Source: CAZEXD01 sp964516865 (GTDB lineage Bacteria > Patescibacteriota > Minisyncoccia > Minisyncoccales > Staskawiczbacteraceae). From it: DNA of 15,658 bases. Location: assembly GCA_964516865.1 (NCBI GenBank), contig CAZEXD010000013.1:1-15658 (forward strand), in the 5' to 3' direction. The stretch's first letter is position 1, and each line of letters opens with the position of its first letter. A model generated the notes under the pieces. The model saw nothing but the letters and a program-made list of their open reading frames with translations, searched no databases and had not been told where the DNA came from. Position numbers and translations under genes: made by a program. Positions 7,461 to 15,025 of this stretch are shown here, one piece after another.

Positions 7461-7853
7461 TACGAAATTACTAATTTATTACGAAAATACCAATATGCAA
7501 AATTTCAAGACAAAAAGAAATGATTTAATTTACCCCGAATTAAAGAGTGGTGGCGAAATTATTGAAAAATAACAACTTAAAATTTACGGAACAAACATAT
7601 TTTCCTATAAAAATAACAGAAGAAAAAATTGGGAATTATTATTTAGATTTTTTAATAGAAAATAAAATTGTTCTAGAAATCAAAAAAGATACAGAATTTA
7701 GAAGAAAAAATATAGAGCAGGTTTATAATTATTTAAAATACACGAATTTAAAATTGGGAATTTTAGCTAATTTTACAAAAAATGGAGTAAGATTCAAAAG
7801 AATATTGAATATCAACAATTCGTAAAATTAGTAAAAAAATTCGTAATTTCGTA
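7461..7853. repeat. Inverted repeats flanking the GxxExxxY remnant
   Basis: Left end 7461-7477 (TACGAAATTACTAATTT) matches the reverse complement of 7853-7837 (TACGAAATTACGAATTT) at 16 of 17 positions. Similarity continues inward to about 7494 and 7816 with small gaps. Both ends are built from TACGAA and TACTAA words. The repeats enclose only the broken nuclease-like gene and fill the space between two glycan genes (stop at 7454, start near 7858). No obvious target-site duplication is visible outside them. Confidence 0.6.
7495..7825 (+). pseudogene. Broken GxxExxxY / PD-(D/E)XK (PDDEXK_3) family gene
   Basis: Two frames together encode a shortened member of the GxxExxxY family. An ATG at 7495 opens MQNFKTKRNDLIYPEL, the family's usual N-terminal start, but the frame stops at 7570-7572. 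The rest of the family's sequence continues in the next frame, opening at 7547 (GTG) and ending at 7825: L-K-F-T-E-Q, Y-Y-L-D-F-L-I-E, V-L-E-I-K, N-I-E-Q-V-Y-N-Y-L-K and G-I-L-A-N-F. The likely nuclease residues (Asp34, Glu44-x-Lys46 in the second frame) and the Q-V-Y helix are kept. The roughly 25-30 residues expected between YPEL and LKF, including the G-x-x-E-x-x-x-Y motif itself, are missing. An internal deletion with a frame change is the simplest explanation. A functional 92-residue product from the GTG at 7547 cannot be excluded. The cellular role of the family is not established. Confidence 0.7.
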
Positions 7854-7857
7854 AGAG

Positions 7858-9663
7858 GTGATGATAGAAGCTATTTTAACAATTTTGGGGCTGGTTCTCT
7901 TTCTTTTGCCAGGAGCGCTCTTGTGCTATATTTTACTTCCCAAAAGCGACGTAATTGAAAGAGCCACCTTCTCTCTTGCTTTATCGGTCGGCTTTTCGGG
8001 AATAATTGCGATTGCACTTTATTGTTTTAATTTTTTAAGCCAATTATCGTTTTTTGTTGTTTTTGTTTTGTTAACATTATTTCTTTCCTTAATTATTTTC
8101 AAAAAAGCAATAAAAGAAAAGGAACAATATAAAACAACCTACCATCAATCAATTCTGTTTATTTTTTTATTTTCTATTTTTGGAACCTTATGGAGATATT
8201 TGTTTTCCAAATCTATCAACAACTTTAATAACCCTTATGCTTATTCTTTTAAATTTATAAAAGAACAAGTGCCCAATCTTGGTTTTTACACGGGAATGGC
8301 TCTGGATAAATCCCGCTATTTCGGCGGCTTGGCTACTGCAAAAATATTAGAATATCTTGGTATAAATTTCAGCACAATAGGAACTTTTTTGATTGTCTTT
8401 TTATCTTTGGGATTCATTTTTTTGCTTTTCCGGGAATATAGAATTAATAAACAACTGGCTTATTTGGGCGTTGCTGTTATGTCTGTGGGCCCCATTGAGC
8501 TTTTTTACGCCAACACCCTTCTTTACGGTCATTCTTTAAGTTATGTAATTCTTTTGCCTCTATTTTTGCTTTTTAAATCAAAAAACAGAAATCTATTGTT
8601 TTTAATAGTTCTCCTTTTCTCAATAATAATGGCAACCACTTATTATACCGCCTCAATTATCACCATTTTATGTTCTTTTGGTTTTTTGATGGCCATCATA
8701 ATAAAGCATCTTTTTGAAACAAAAAATATCAAAAAAACGGCTATAAACATATTTCAAGACAAAAAATTTTGGTGTTTCTTTTTTATATTTTTAATAATTT
8801 CTTTTTATGTTTACTTTTTTTCTGAAATGTTTAATTACGGCTTTGGAAGAACAAAAGATTTCAGTGATTTCAAAATAGCGACAAACAAAGTGGAAACTAT
8901 TATAGGACTGGGGATAGACACAAATAAAGAAACATCTACCCTCTATCAGGATCCAACATTTTTGGGATTATCAGCCATAAGGTGGCAGATGCTCTTTTTC
9001 TTTTTGTGCGGTCTCACATTTATTTTTTATTTAATAACCAAAAGGGAATTTACGGAGGAAAATATTGATTTAATTTTATGCCTTCTCCCGGTAATTATGA
9101 TTTCTTATGGATTTTTTCATGTAAATCTCCCGGCAAGAATTTTCAGTTATTTTGCCTTTTTTGGATTAATGAATCTCCGCCTGCCCAAAAGATATTTTAA
9201 AACAATATTTATTCTCTGCCTTGTTTTTATCGTGGTTTCCGGTTTTTATGTGGCAAAAGACAAAAAAGTTTTTCTGGATATTTCCGATGGAGAAATAACA
9301 GCGGCAAAAGAAATTAGCGCTTCTTTTAAGGGAAAAATATTTTCTGATCAGGTTTTTATAAATCAGCTAATACTAAATGGCTACTACGATGTTACGGGCG
9401 CCAATGACAAAGACCAAATAGTAAAAAATCTTTTTTATCAAACAGATAAAAATGTTTTTGGGGAATCAATCAATTATTTAAAGAAATCAAATGTTTCTTA
9501 TATCGTCATAACCAAAAGAATGAGAGAACAATATGTTTTGATGCTAAATTATCCCCAGAAAAATATTTTCAACGCAGAAATGTATGAAAGATATTTAAAT
9601 AAGGTTTACGACAATGGTTATGCGCGGGTGTATGAAACCAACTTTAAAAATACCGAAAACTAA
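7858..9663 (+). CDS. Polytopic membrane protein, GT-C glycosyltransferase-like
   Basis: This protein of about 600 residues has some 12 hydrophobic helices (for example 4-27, 37-56, 62-81, 97-116, 173-192, 199-216, 224-239, 245-283, 303-320, 377-394, 403-420 and 446-464) and a soluble C-terminal domain (about 470-601). The layout, with a large loop after the early helices and a C-terminal extracytoplasmic domain, resembles GT-C enzymes that use polyprenyl-phosphate sugars. I do not see a certain catalytic motif, so the assignment rests on topology and context. The start is ambiguous: GTG at 7858 or ATG at 7861. The sequence AGAGGTGAT (7854-7862) resembles a strong Shine-Dalgarno but overlaps both candidates. 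The GT4 gene begins 8 bp after its stop. Confidence 0.75.
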   Translation: MMIEAILTILGLVLFLLPGALLCYILLPKSDVIERATFSLALSVGFSGIIAIALYCFNFLSQLSFFVVFVLLTLFLSLIIFKKAIKEKEQYKTTYHQSILFIFLFSIFGTLWRYLFSKSINNFNNPYAYSFKFIKEQVPNLGFYTGMALDKSRYFGGLATAKILEYLGINFSTIGTFLIVFLSLGFIFLLFREYRINKQLAYLGVAVMSVGPIELFYANTLLYGHSLSYVILLPLFLLFKSKNRNLLFLIVLLFSIIMATTYYTASIITILCSFGFLMAIIIKHLFETKNIKKTAINIFQDKKFWCFFFIFLIISFYVYFFSEMFNYGFGRTKDFSDFKIATNKVETIIGLGIDTNKETSTLYQDPTFLGLSAIRWQMLFFFLCGLTFIFYLITKREFTEENIDLILCLLPVIMISYGFFHVNLPARIFSYFAFFGLMNLRLPKRYFKTIFILCLVFIVVSGFYVAKDKKVFLDISDGEITAAKEISASFKGKIFSDQVFINQLILNGYYDVTGANDKDQIVKNLFYQTDKNVFGESINYLKKSNVSYIVITKRMREQYVLMLNYPQKNIFNAEMYERYLNKVYDNGYARVYETNFKNTEN

Positions 9664-9671
9664 AAAATAAA

Positions 9672-10775
9672 ATGAAAATAGCCATATTTCATAATTATCT
9701 GGACAACATTGGCGGCGCGGAAGTTGTTTGTTTGACCCTGGCAGGGGGTTTGGGGGCAGATTTATACACAACAAACATAGACCCTGAAAAAATTGTCAAA
9801 ATGGGTTTTAACGATGTCCTGCCAAGAATTTATTCAATAGGCAAAATTCCTCTCAACGCTCCTTTCAGGCAACAACTCGCCCTCTGGAAATTTCGCAGAT
9901 TAAACTTGGGAAAAAAATATGATTTTTATATTATTGGGGGCGATTGGGCAATGTCGGCCGCTGTAAAAAACAAACCGAACCTATGGTACATCCACTCCCC
10001 CCTTAATGAGCTTTGGGCCTTTAAAGATTATATTAAAAAAAATCTTTTAAAAAATATAAAGCGACCCTTATTTGAAATTTGGGTTTTAGCAAACAGATAT
10101 TTGACCAAAAAGTATTCAAAACATATAAATATCTGGGTGTGCAATTCCAAAAACACTAAAGAGAGGGTGAAAAAATATTATAAAAAAAATGCCTTGGTAA
10201 TAAACCCTCCTATTAATACAAAAAATTTTTATTATCAAAAAAATGGGGATTTTTGGCTTTCGGTAAACCGGTTAAGCGAAGCAAAAAGAATAGATATCCA
10301 ACTCAAGGCGTTTTCAGGGCTCCCAAAAGAGAAATTAATAATAGTTGGAAGTTATGAAAAAGGAGTAAAACACTTTGAAAAAGAAAAAAAATACCTGGAA
10401 AGCATTATTCCTCAGAACGCGGAAATTAAAAGTTGGGTTAATCAAAAAGAACTAACTGAACTTTACGCAAACTGCAAGGGCTTTATTGCCACCTCAAAAG
10501 ATGAAGATTTCGGAATGAATGTTTGCGAAGCTCTGGCATCTGGAAAACCCGTTATCGCCCCCAACGAAGGCGGCTATAAAGAAACAATAATTAATGATAA
10601 AACTGGCATTTTAATTGATAATATAAACGAGCAGAAACTAATTGAAGCAATAAAAAAATTAAACATAGAAATTAAGCAAAATCCTTTAAAATTTAAAAAA
10701 AACTGCCAAGAGCGGGCAAAAAAATTTGATACGGAAATCTTTATTAAAAAAATAAAAGAACAAATTAAATTTTAA
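9672..10775 (+). CDS. GT4 family (GT-B fold) glycosyltransferase
   Basis: This 367-residue protein has the two-domain GT-B layout. The N-terminal acceptor domain has F-H-N-Y-L-D-N-I-G-G-A-E (6-17), the glycine-rich loop typical of GT4, and Y-I-H-S-P (106-110). The C-terminal donor domain opens with F-W-L-S-V-N-R-L-S-E-A-K-R (194-206) and contains the E-x7-E donor-binding motif (Glu278 to Glu286, E-D-F-G-M-N-V-C-E) followed by A-S-G-K-P-V-I-A and G-G-Y-K-E. No membrane helices are present, so it acts in the cytosol or at the membrane surface, retaining the donor sugar's anomeric configuration. It likely adds a sugar to the lipid-linked glycan made by this cluster. The next gene starts 3 bp after its stop, so the genes are probably co-translated. 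The donor and acceptor cannot be predicted. Confidence 0.9.
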   Translation: MKIAIFHNYLDNIGGAEVVCLTLAGGLGADLYTTNIDPEKIVKMGFNDVLPRIYSIGKIPLNAPFRQQLALWKFRRLNLGKKYDFYIIGGDWAMSAAVKNKPNLWYIHSPLNELWAFKDYIKKNLLKNIKRPLFEIWVLANRYLTKKYSKHINIWVCNSKNTKERVKKYYKKNALVINPPINTKNFYYQKNGDFWLSVNRLSEAKRIDIQLKAFSGLPKEKLIIVGSYEKGVKHFEKEKKYLESIIPQNAEIKSWVNQKELTELYANCKGFIATSKDEDFGMNVCEALASGKPVIAPNEGGYKETIINDKTGILIDNINEQKLIEAIKKLNIEIKQNPLKFKKNCQERAKKFDTEIFIKKIKEQIKF

Positions 10776-10778
10776 AAA

Positions 10779-11699
10779 ATGGAAGGTGAAATTTTTGTTT
10801 CAATAGTTATTTGCACCAAAAATCGGGCGCGGCACTTAGACGAATTGGCGTTAGATTCTATTTCAAAATTAAACTATTCCAATTTTGAAGTTGTTGTTAT
10901 AGACGACGCCTCAATAGACAATACGAAAGAGATCGTAGAAAAATATAAAAATAAAATTAAAAATTTAAAATATGTTAGAAATGAAAAAAGCAAGGGGCTG
11001 TGCTTTGTAAGAAATCTTGGAGTCAAAAATTCAAACGGACAAATAATCGCTTTTATTGACGACGACGCTGTGGCTGATAAAAATTGGCTAAAAGAACTGG
11101 TTAAACCGTACTTAGAAAATAAAAATGTGGCTGTCGTCGGCGGCAGGATTTTTGTTAAAGAAACCAATAGAATACACAACAGAAAAAAGCAAATTTACGG
11201 AAGCAATATGTCTTTTAGAAAAGAGGTGTTTAATAAGTTTTTATTTGATGAAAATTTAAAATATTCCAATTATCACGACGAGATAGACCTAATTGCCAGA
11301 ATTAAAAATCATGGCTTTGGAGTTATTTGCAATGAAAAAGCGGTTGTTCGTCATTTTTTGGCGCCGACAGTCCGAAGGGAAAAAGCGCACATTGGCAGAA
11401 AACTAAATTTCATCTATCTTACTGCTAAAAATTTCAACCTAAGATTAGTTGAATATTGCAAAATAGTTTTAACAACTTTGCTTTTCGGCCCAAAGGCAAA
11501 AAAAATCTTAAAAATAAAAAAAAGAAATATAAATGAGCAACTAATTGATGAAATAGACGGTCTAAGGGGAACATTATCTTTAAAGTACCGGAGATTTTGG
11601 ATTAAACTACCTTATGCTTTTTTTATTTTGCTTTTTGTAATACCAATAAAAGCTAAAATCAAACATAAGATTGAAGAAGATTTATTCAAAAATGGATAA
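10779..11699 (+). CDS. GT2 family glycosyltransferase
   Basis: This 306-residue GT-A protein begins V-S-I-V-I-C-T-K-N-R (7-16), with I-D-D-A-S-I-D-N-T (41-49) and the metal-binding D94-D-D96 in A-F-I-D-D-D-A. G-S-N-M-S-F-R-K-E-V-F (141-151) and H-D-E-I-D-L-I-A-R (166-174) match the acceptor loop and the E-D-x-D-L catalytic-base region of GT2 enzymes. The stretch between DDD and G-S-N-M is short for the family. A single hydrophobic helix near the C-terminus (277-291) may tether it to the membrane. It would transfer a nucleotide-activated sugar to the growing glycan at the cytosolic face. It starts 3 bp after the GT4 gene and overlaps the next GT2 gene by 8 nt, indicating translational coupling. 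Confidence 0.9.
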   Translation: MEGEIFVSIVICTKNRARHLDELALDSISKLNYSNFEVVVIDDASIDNTKEIVEKYKNKIKNLKYVRNEKSKGLCFVRNLGVKNSNGQIIAFIDDDAVADKNWLKELVKPYLENKNVAVVGGRIFVKETNRIHNRKKQIYGSNMSFRKEVFNKFLFDENLKYSNYHDEIDLIARIKNHGFGVICNEKAVVRHFLAPTVRREKAHIGRKLNFIYLTAKNFNLRLVEYCKIVLTTLLFGPKAKKILKIKKRNINEQLIDEIDGLRGTLSLKYRRFWIKLPYAFFILLFVIPIKAKIKHKIEEDLFKNG

Positions 11700-12567
11700 A
11701 AATACTAAAAATTTAAAGGTCTCTGTAATAATTCCGGTATATAATAGCGCCAAAACATTATGGCAATGCTTGGAATCTGTTCTTGGTCAGAATTATGATA
11801 ATTACGAAGTAATAGTTGTAGACAACAATTCAACTGATGATAGTAAAAAAATAATTAAAGATTTACAGAAAAAAACCAATAAAATAAAATATGTTTTTGA
11901 AGAAAAAATAGGAAGAGGTTTGGCAAAAAACACGGGCGTAACCAAAGCAATCGGCGAGATAATTGTTATGACCGACGCGGACTGCGTAGTGCCGAAAAAC
12001 TGGATAGCGGAATTAATAAAGCCGATTTTATGCGAAAATGAAAATATTGTTATGGGTTCGGAAAAAGATATAATCAATAACTATTGGACGAAAAACTACC
12101 AAAAAGCCAATGACTTTAATAGAAACAAACTAAAAGAAAATCATTATATTAAAAATTTAGACACAAAAAACTTCGCGATAAAATCGTCTTTATTAAAAAA
12201 AATGATGTTTGACCAAAACCTTAACGCTCTGGTAGACTTTGAGTTATATTTAAGATTAAAAAATGAATATAAAATAAGATTTTTACCAGAAGTAATGGTC
12301 AACCATTACCATCGAGATTCTTTTAGTAGCTATTTTAAAATGCAATTTGAAAGAGGTTATTGGGCATCCAAAATTTACAAAAAACACCGGTATGATAAAA
12401 GCATAAAGAAAGAATTATTATTAAGGAGCATTTCCGTCAAAAACTTTTTACTCTTTCCTTTTTGGGTTTTTCTGCAATTTTTAAAAAAGCCGCCGAAAGA
12501 AGCGTTTTTTGTTTTAATCTCGGAAATCGCTTGGAGAGCGGGGCTAATAAAAGGAATTTTCAATTAA
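11692..12567 (+). CDS. GT2 family glycosyltransferase
   Basis: This 291-residue GT-A protein has V-S-V-I-I-P-V-Y-N (10-18), V-V-D-N-N-S-T-D-D-S (42-51) and the metal-binding D95-A-D97-C. D-F-E-L-Y-L-R (182-188) sits where the catalytic-base E/D-x-D/E motif lies in the family. The C-terminus (240-291) is basic and hydrophobic and may be membrane associated. I chose the ATG at 11692 rather than an in-frame TTG at 11671 because it gives the usual short lead before V-S-V-I-I-P; it overlaps the previous gene by 8 nt. It is the last gene of the plus-strand cluster and meets the Wzt-like gene tail to tail with an 8-nt overlap. Its donor and acceptor sugars cannot be predicted. Confidence 0.88.
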   Translation: MDKNTKNLKVSVIIPVYNSAKTLWQCLESVLGQNYDNYEVIVVDNNSTDDSKKIIKDLQKKTNKIKYVFEEKIGRGLAKNTGVTKAIGEIIVMTDADCVVPKNWIAELIKPILCENENIVMGSEKDIINNYWTKNYQKANDFNRNKLKENHYIKNLDTKNFAIKSSLLKKMMFDQNLNALVDFELYLRLKNEYKIRFLPEVMVNHYHRDSFSSYFKMQFERGYWASKIYKKHRYDKSIKKELLLRSISVKNFLLFPFWVFLQFLKKPPKEAFFVLISEIAWRAGLIKGIFN

Positions 12568-13318
12568 ACTCCGCCCTGTTTTTTAAACTCCAAAATTTAT
12601 ACTCTTTGGTTATTTCTTCAGCCGGGCCGATTTTTTTTATTTTTCCAGCCTCAAGCCAAATAACTTTGTTGCAATATTTTTTTACTAAATCCAAATCATG
12701 ACTTACCAAAATTACCGAAACGCCAGTTTCAACGAGTTCTTTTATTTTTTCTCCACTTTTTTTCTTAAATTCTTCGTCGCCCACCTCAAAAACCTCGTCA
12801 AGTAATAAAATCTCGGGGTTACAATGCACGGCAATGGAAAAAGCGAGCCGTTGCAGCATTCCATTGGAAAATTGATATAGTTTTGTATTGATAAAGTCCG
12901 AAAGTTCGGAAAATCCAACTATTAAACTGAATTTTCTTTTTATTTCTTTTAATTTTATACCAAAAAAAGAACAGCAAAGATAAATATTTTCTTTCATTGT
13001 TAATCTTTCTTTTAAGCCAATGTTTAAATTAATCAAAGAAACAATTTTCCCCTTAGTAACAATTTCTCCGGAATCTTGGCTATAAATCCCGGCAATTGTT
13101 CTTAATAAAGTGCTTTTGCCTGAGCCATTTTCCCCTATAATGCCAAAAATTTCTCCGCCGTCCATCTCAAAAGATATATTATCAAGAACTTTTATTATTT
13201 TTTTGGACTCTTTTCCGGACAAAAAAGAAATTATTCTCTGAAGAACAGATTGCCTTTTTTTAAAGCCGATATTAAACTCTTTGCTTACCCTATTAACAAT
13301 TATTCTTTTTGTGCGCAT
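12560..13318 (-). CDS. ABC transporter ATP-binding protein, Wzt-like polysaccharide exporter subunit
   Basis: This 252-residue ATPase has Walker A G-E-N-G-S-G-K-S-T (62-70), Walker B E-I-L-L-L-D-E (169-175) followed by V-F-E-V-G-D-E-E-F-K-K-K, and an H-loop S-H-D-L with His207. V-G-D-x-x-F-x-x-K after Walker B is characteristic of the Wzt/TagH subfamily. The signature region reads F-S-N-G-M-L-Q-R-L-A-F (150-160), a variant of the subfamily's Y-S-S-G-M-x-x-R-L-A-F. It lacks the C-terminal carbohydrate-binding domain that some Wzt proteins have. The frame is open upstream to 13444, but the ATG at 13318 matches the family N-terminus (M-R-T-K-R-I-I-V-N-R-V-S-K-E-F). This start overlaps the methyltransferase gene by 26 nt. 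With the Wzm-like permease it would power export of lipid-linked glycan. Confidence 0.88.
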   Translation of the reverse strand: MRTKRIIVNRVSKEFNIGFKKRQSVLQRIISFLSGKESKKIIKVLDNISFEMDGGEIFGIIGENGSGKSTLLRTIAGIYSQDSGEIVTKGKIVSLINLNIGLKERLTMKENIYLCCSFFGIKLKEIKRKFSLIVGFSELSDFINTKLYQFSNGMLQRLAFSIAVHCNPEILLLDEVFEVGDEEFKKKSGEKIKELVETGVSVILVSHDLDLVKKYCNKVIWLEAGKIKKIGPAEEITKEYKFWSLKNRAEFN

Positions 13319-14222
13319 AAGTAGTGGTATGAAATGAAATTTGGGTCTCTGCGAAATACCCCATTTTTTTAAAAATTTTTTCCAACTGATAGCATGTTTC
13401 TTTTCCTTGAATTTTGTGATAAGAAGCAATGGCAAAATGAACATTATTCTGTTTCATAACTTTTTTGCAACCCTTAACAGCTTCTACTTCGGCCCCCTCT
13501 ATGTCCATTTTTATATAATTTACTTTTTTAATCCCTAACTTTTTCAATTCCGAATCTATGCTAACAAAATTAACATCAATAAGTTTGGCTTTTTTTTTAA
13601 TCAAATGGCGAAAAATACCAGCGCCGTAATGTAAAAGATGAGAACTCTGGTTACCATAAGACTTAAAATATAACAAACAATTTTTATTGAATAGTCCTTT
13701 ATTAATAAGAACAACGTTTCCGAGATTATGTTTTTGGATATTATTTTTTAGTTTTTCAAAATTAAAAGGGTCTGGTTCAAAAGAAATTACCTTTCCCTTT
13801 TCCCCTACTAAAAGAGATAACACTATTGTAAAAACTCCTTGATAGGCTCCTCCGTCTATTACCAAGTCCCCCTGTTGGGGCAGGTATTCTCTAAAATAAA
13901 AATCAATAGCCTCAAATTCTCCTTGAGCAAAACCAAAAGTAGGAATAACAATTATTTCATCTTCGCTTTTTTTTATTATAATTACACCCTTTGAAATAAA
14001 AGGGTATTGCCAAAAAAAATTCCGATAAAAATTAAAAATTTTAAAACGAAAGTTATTAAAATTAAAAACCTTTATTTTCTCCCCAAGCAATAATTTTAAA
14101 AGAAAATAATTTAATCTGCGAAAAATAATAAAAAATCCGTATTTTAATTTATATAAAAATTTCCAAATAAAGCGGGGAGAATCTTTTTTTGCTTCGATTA
14201 TGTCTAAAATTTTTCTCATCAT
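13293..14222 (-). CDS. FkbM family SAM-dependent methyltransferase
   Basis: This 309-residue protein has a Rossmann methyltransferase domain at about 115-300. V-I-D-G-G-A-Y-Q-G (121-129) is the S-adenosylmethionine-binding motif I, F-E-P-D-P (148-152) supplies the acidic residue that binds the ribose, and Y-I-K-M-D-I-E-G-A-E (236-245) is the FkbM hallmark. The first 115 residues are basic and partly hydrophobic and form an extra N-terminal region. Family members O-methylate sugars and other small metabolites. Between the exporter permease and ATPase genes, the likely job is glycan methylation, possibly a chain-end cap. Its ATG (14222-14220) overlaps the permease stop in an ATGA arrangement, and its 3' end overlaps the ATPase start, so all three are translationally linked. 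A second ATG follows immediately (14219). Confidence 0.88.
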   Translation of the reverse strand: MMRKILDIIEAKKDSPRFIWKFLYKLKYGFFIIFRRLNYFLLKLLLGEKIKVFNFNNFRFKIFNFYRNFFWQYPFISKGVIIIKKSEDEIIVIPTFGFAQGEFEAIDFYFREYLPQQGDLVIDGGAYQGVFTIVLSLLVGEKGKVISFEPDPFNFEKLKNNIQKHNLGNVVLINKGLFNKNCLLYFKSYGNQSSHLLHYGAGIFRHLIKKKAKLIDVNFVSIDSELKKLGIKKVNYIKMDIEGAEVEAVKGCKKVMKQNNVHFAIASYHKIQGKETCYQLEKIFKKMGYFAETQISFHTTTYAHKKNNC

Positions 14223-14998
14223 ACCATCTCGGCAAATTTCTTTTTTAACTTATTAAAAATAAACAAGCCGAGAAAAAAGGCAAAGAAAGCATAAAACAAA
14301 ACCATTAAAATTGTCCACAATTGGGGCGTAGTATCGTAAATAATTAAATTTCTGGCAATGGTGATAAAAAAATAAAGCGGGTTAAACAAGTTGAATATAA
14401 AAAGCCGGCGCTGATTTTCAATAGCGTAAAAAATCGGCGTCGCCAGCCACAAAATTCGGGAAGCAAAAATCCAAATATTTTCTAAATCAACAAAATAAAC
14501 AGTAAGCGACGACAAAATCAAAGACACTCCAAAAATAAAAAAAGAAAGGGCAAACAAAATTATTAAATAATAAAAAATACCAATAAGAGAAATTCCAAAA
14601 AATTGGGCCGCTATAAAAAATAGAACCATCTCAAATAAATGAGAGAAAACATTTTTTAAAACTATCGCCAAAATCAAAGATTCTCTCGGAAAATTTATTG
14701 ATTTAATAAGAAGACGATGGTCGCGAATGATTGACCTGGTGGCTTCGGTAGTGGCGGTTTGAAACAAATTAAAAATAATCAAACCGAGAAACAGGTATAA
14801 AGAATAATTAAGAATGTTGTTGCCCAATCTATCGACAAAAACCAAAAAAAGAAGGATAAACATCAAAATGGGATTAAGCAAATACCATAAAATACCAAGA
14901 TAACTTCCTTCGTTTTTCAGTTTGAACTCGGCTTTTGCTAGCTGGAAGCTCAAACTAAAAATATTTTTTATTTCTGAAAAATATTTTTTTATTTTCAT
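14219..14998 (-). CDS. ABC-2 type permease, Wzm-like polysaccharide exporter subunit
   Basis: The protein has about 259 residues. The amphipathic start, then K-N-E-G-S-Y-L-G-I-L-W-Y-L-L-N-P, is the classic entry to the first membrane helix of Wzm/TagG permeases. About six helices follow, and the loop R-D-H-R-L-L-I-K-S-I-N-F-P-R-E is also diagnostic for the family. It would form the membrane channel with the Wzt-like ATPase, moving undecaprenyl-linked glycan to the outer face. The ATG at 14998 is chosen; an in-frame GTG at 15010 would add four residues, and neither has a clear Shine-Dalgarno. It ends with TGA inside ATGA, overlapping the methyltransferase start by 4 nt. This TGA use argues for the standard bacterial code. 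Confidence 0.88.
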   Translation of the reverse strand: MKIKKYFSEIKNIFSLSFQLAKAEFKLKNEGSYLGILWYLLNPILMFILLFLVFVDRLGNNILNYSLYLFLGLIIFNLFQTATTEATRSIIRDHRLLIKSINFPRESLILAIVLKNVFSHLFEMVLFFIAAQFFGISLIGIFYYLIILFALSFFIFGVSLILSSLTVYFVDLENIWIFASRILWLATPIFYAIENQRRLFIFNLFNPLYFFITIARNLIIYDTTPQLWTILMVLFYAFFAFFLGLFIFNKLKKKFAEMV

Positions 14999-15025
14999 AG
15001 ATTTAGTCACTAACTAATTTTACCC

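Noticed and set aside
7455..7494. Rho-independent terminator after the first glycosyltransferase gene
   Set aside because: The local sequence has no GC-rich stem followed by a T-run. The only pairing is the long-range inverted repeat with 7837-7853.
10874..11179. Minus-strand open frame inside the first soluble GT2 gene
   Set aside because: It is antisense to a clear glycosyltransferase domain with intact motifs, and its composition is that of a shadow frame. The same applies to 11802-12077 and 12375-12563.
11671..11691. TTG start for the second GT2 gene
   Set aside because: The ATG at 11692 gives the normal short lead before the first beta strand and a typical 8-nt overlap.
13319..13444. 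N-terminal extension of the Wzt-like ATPase to a start at 13444
   Set aside because: The extra 42 residues lie inside the methyltransferase gene and do not resemble the family. The ATG at 13318 gives the expected N-terminus.
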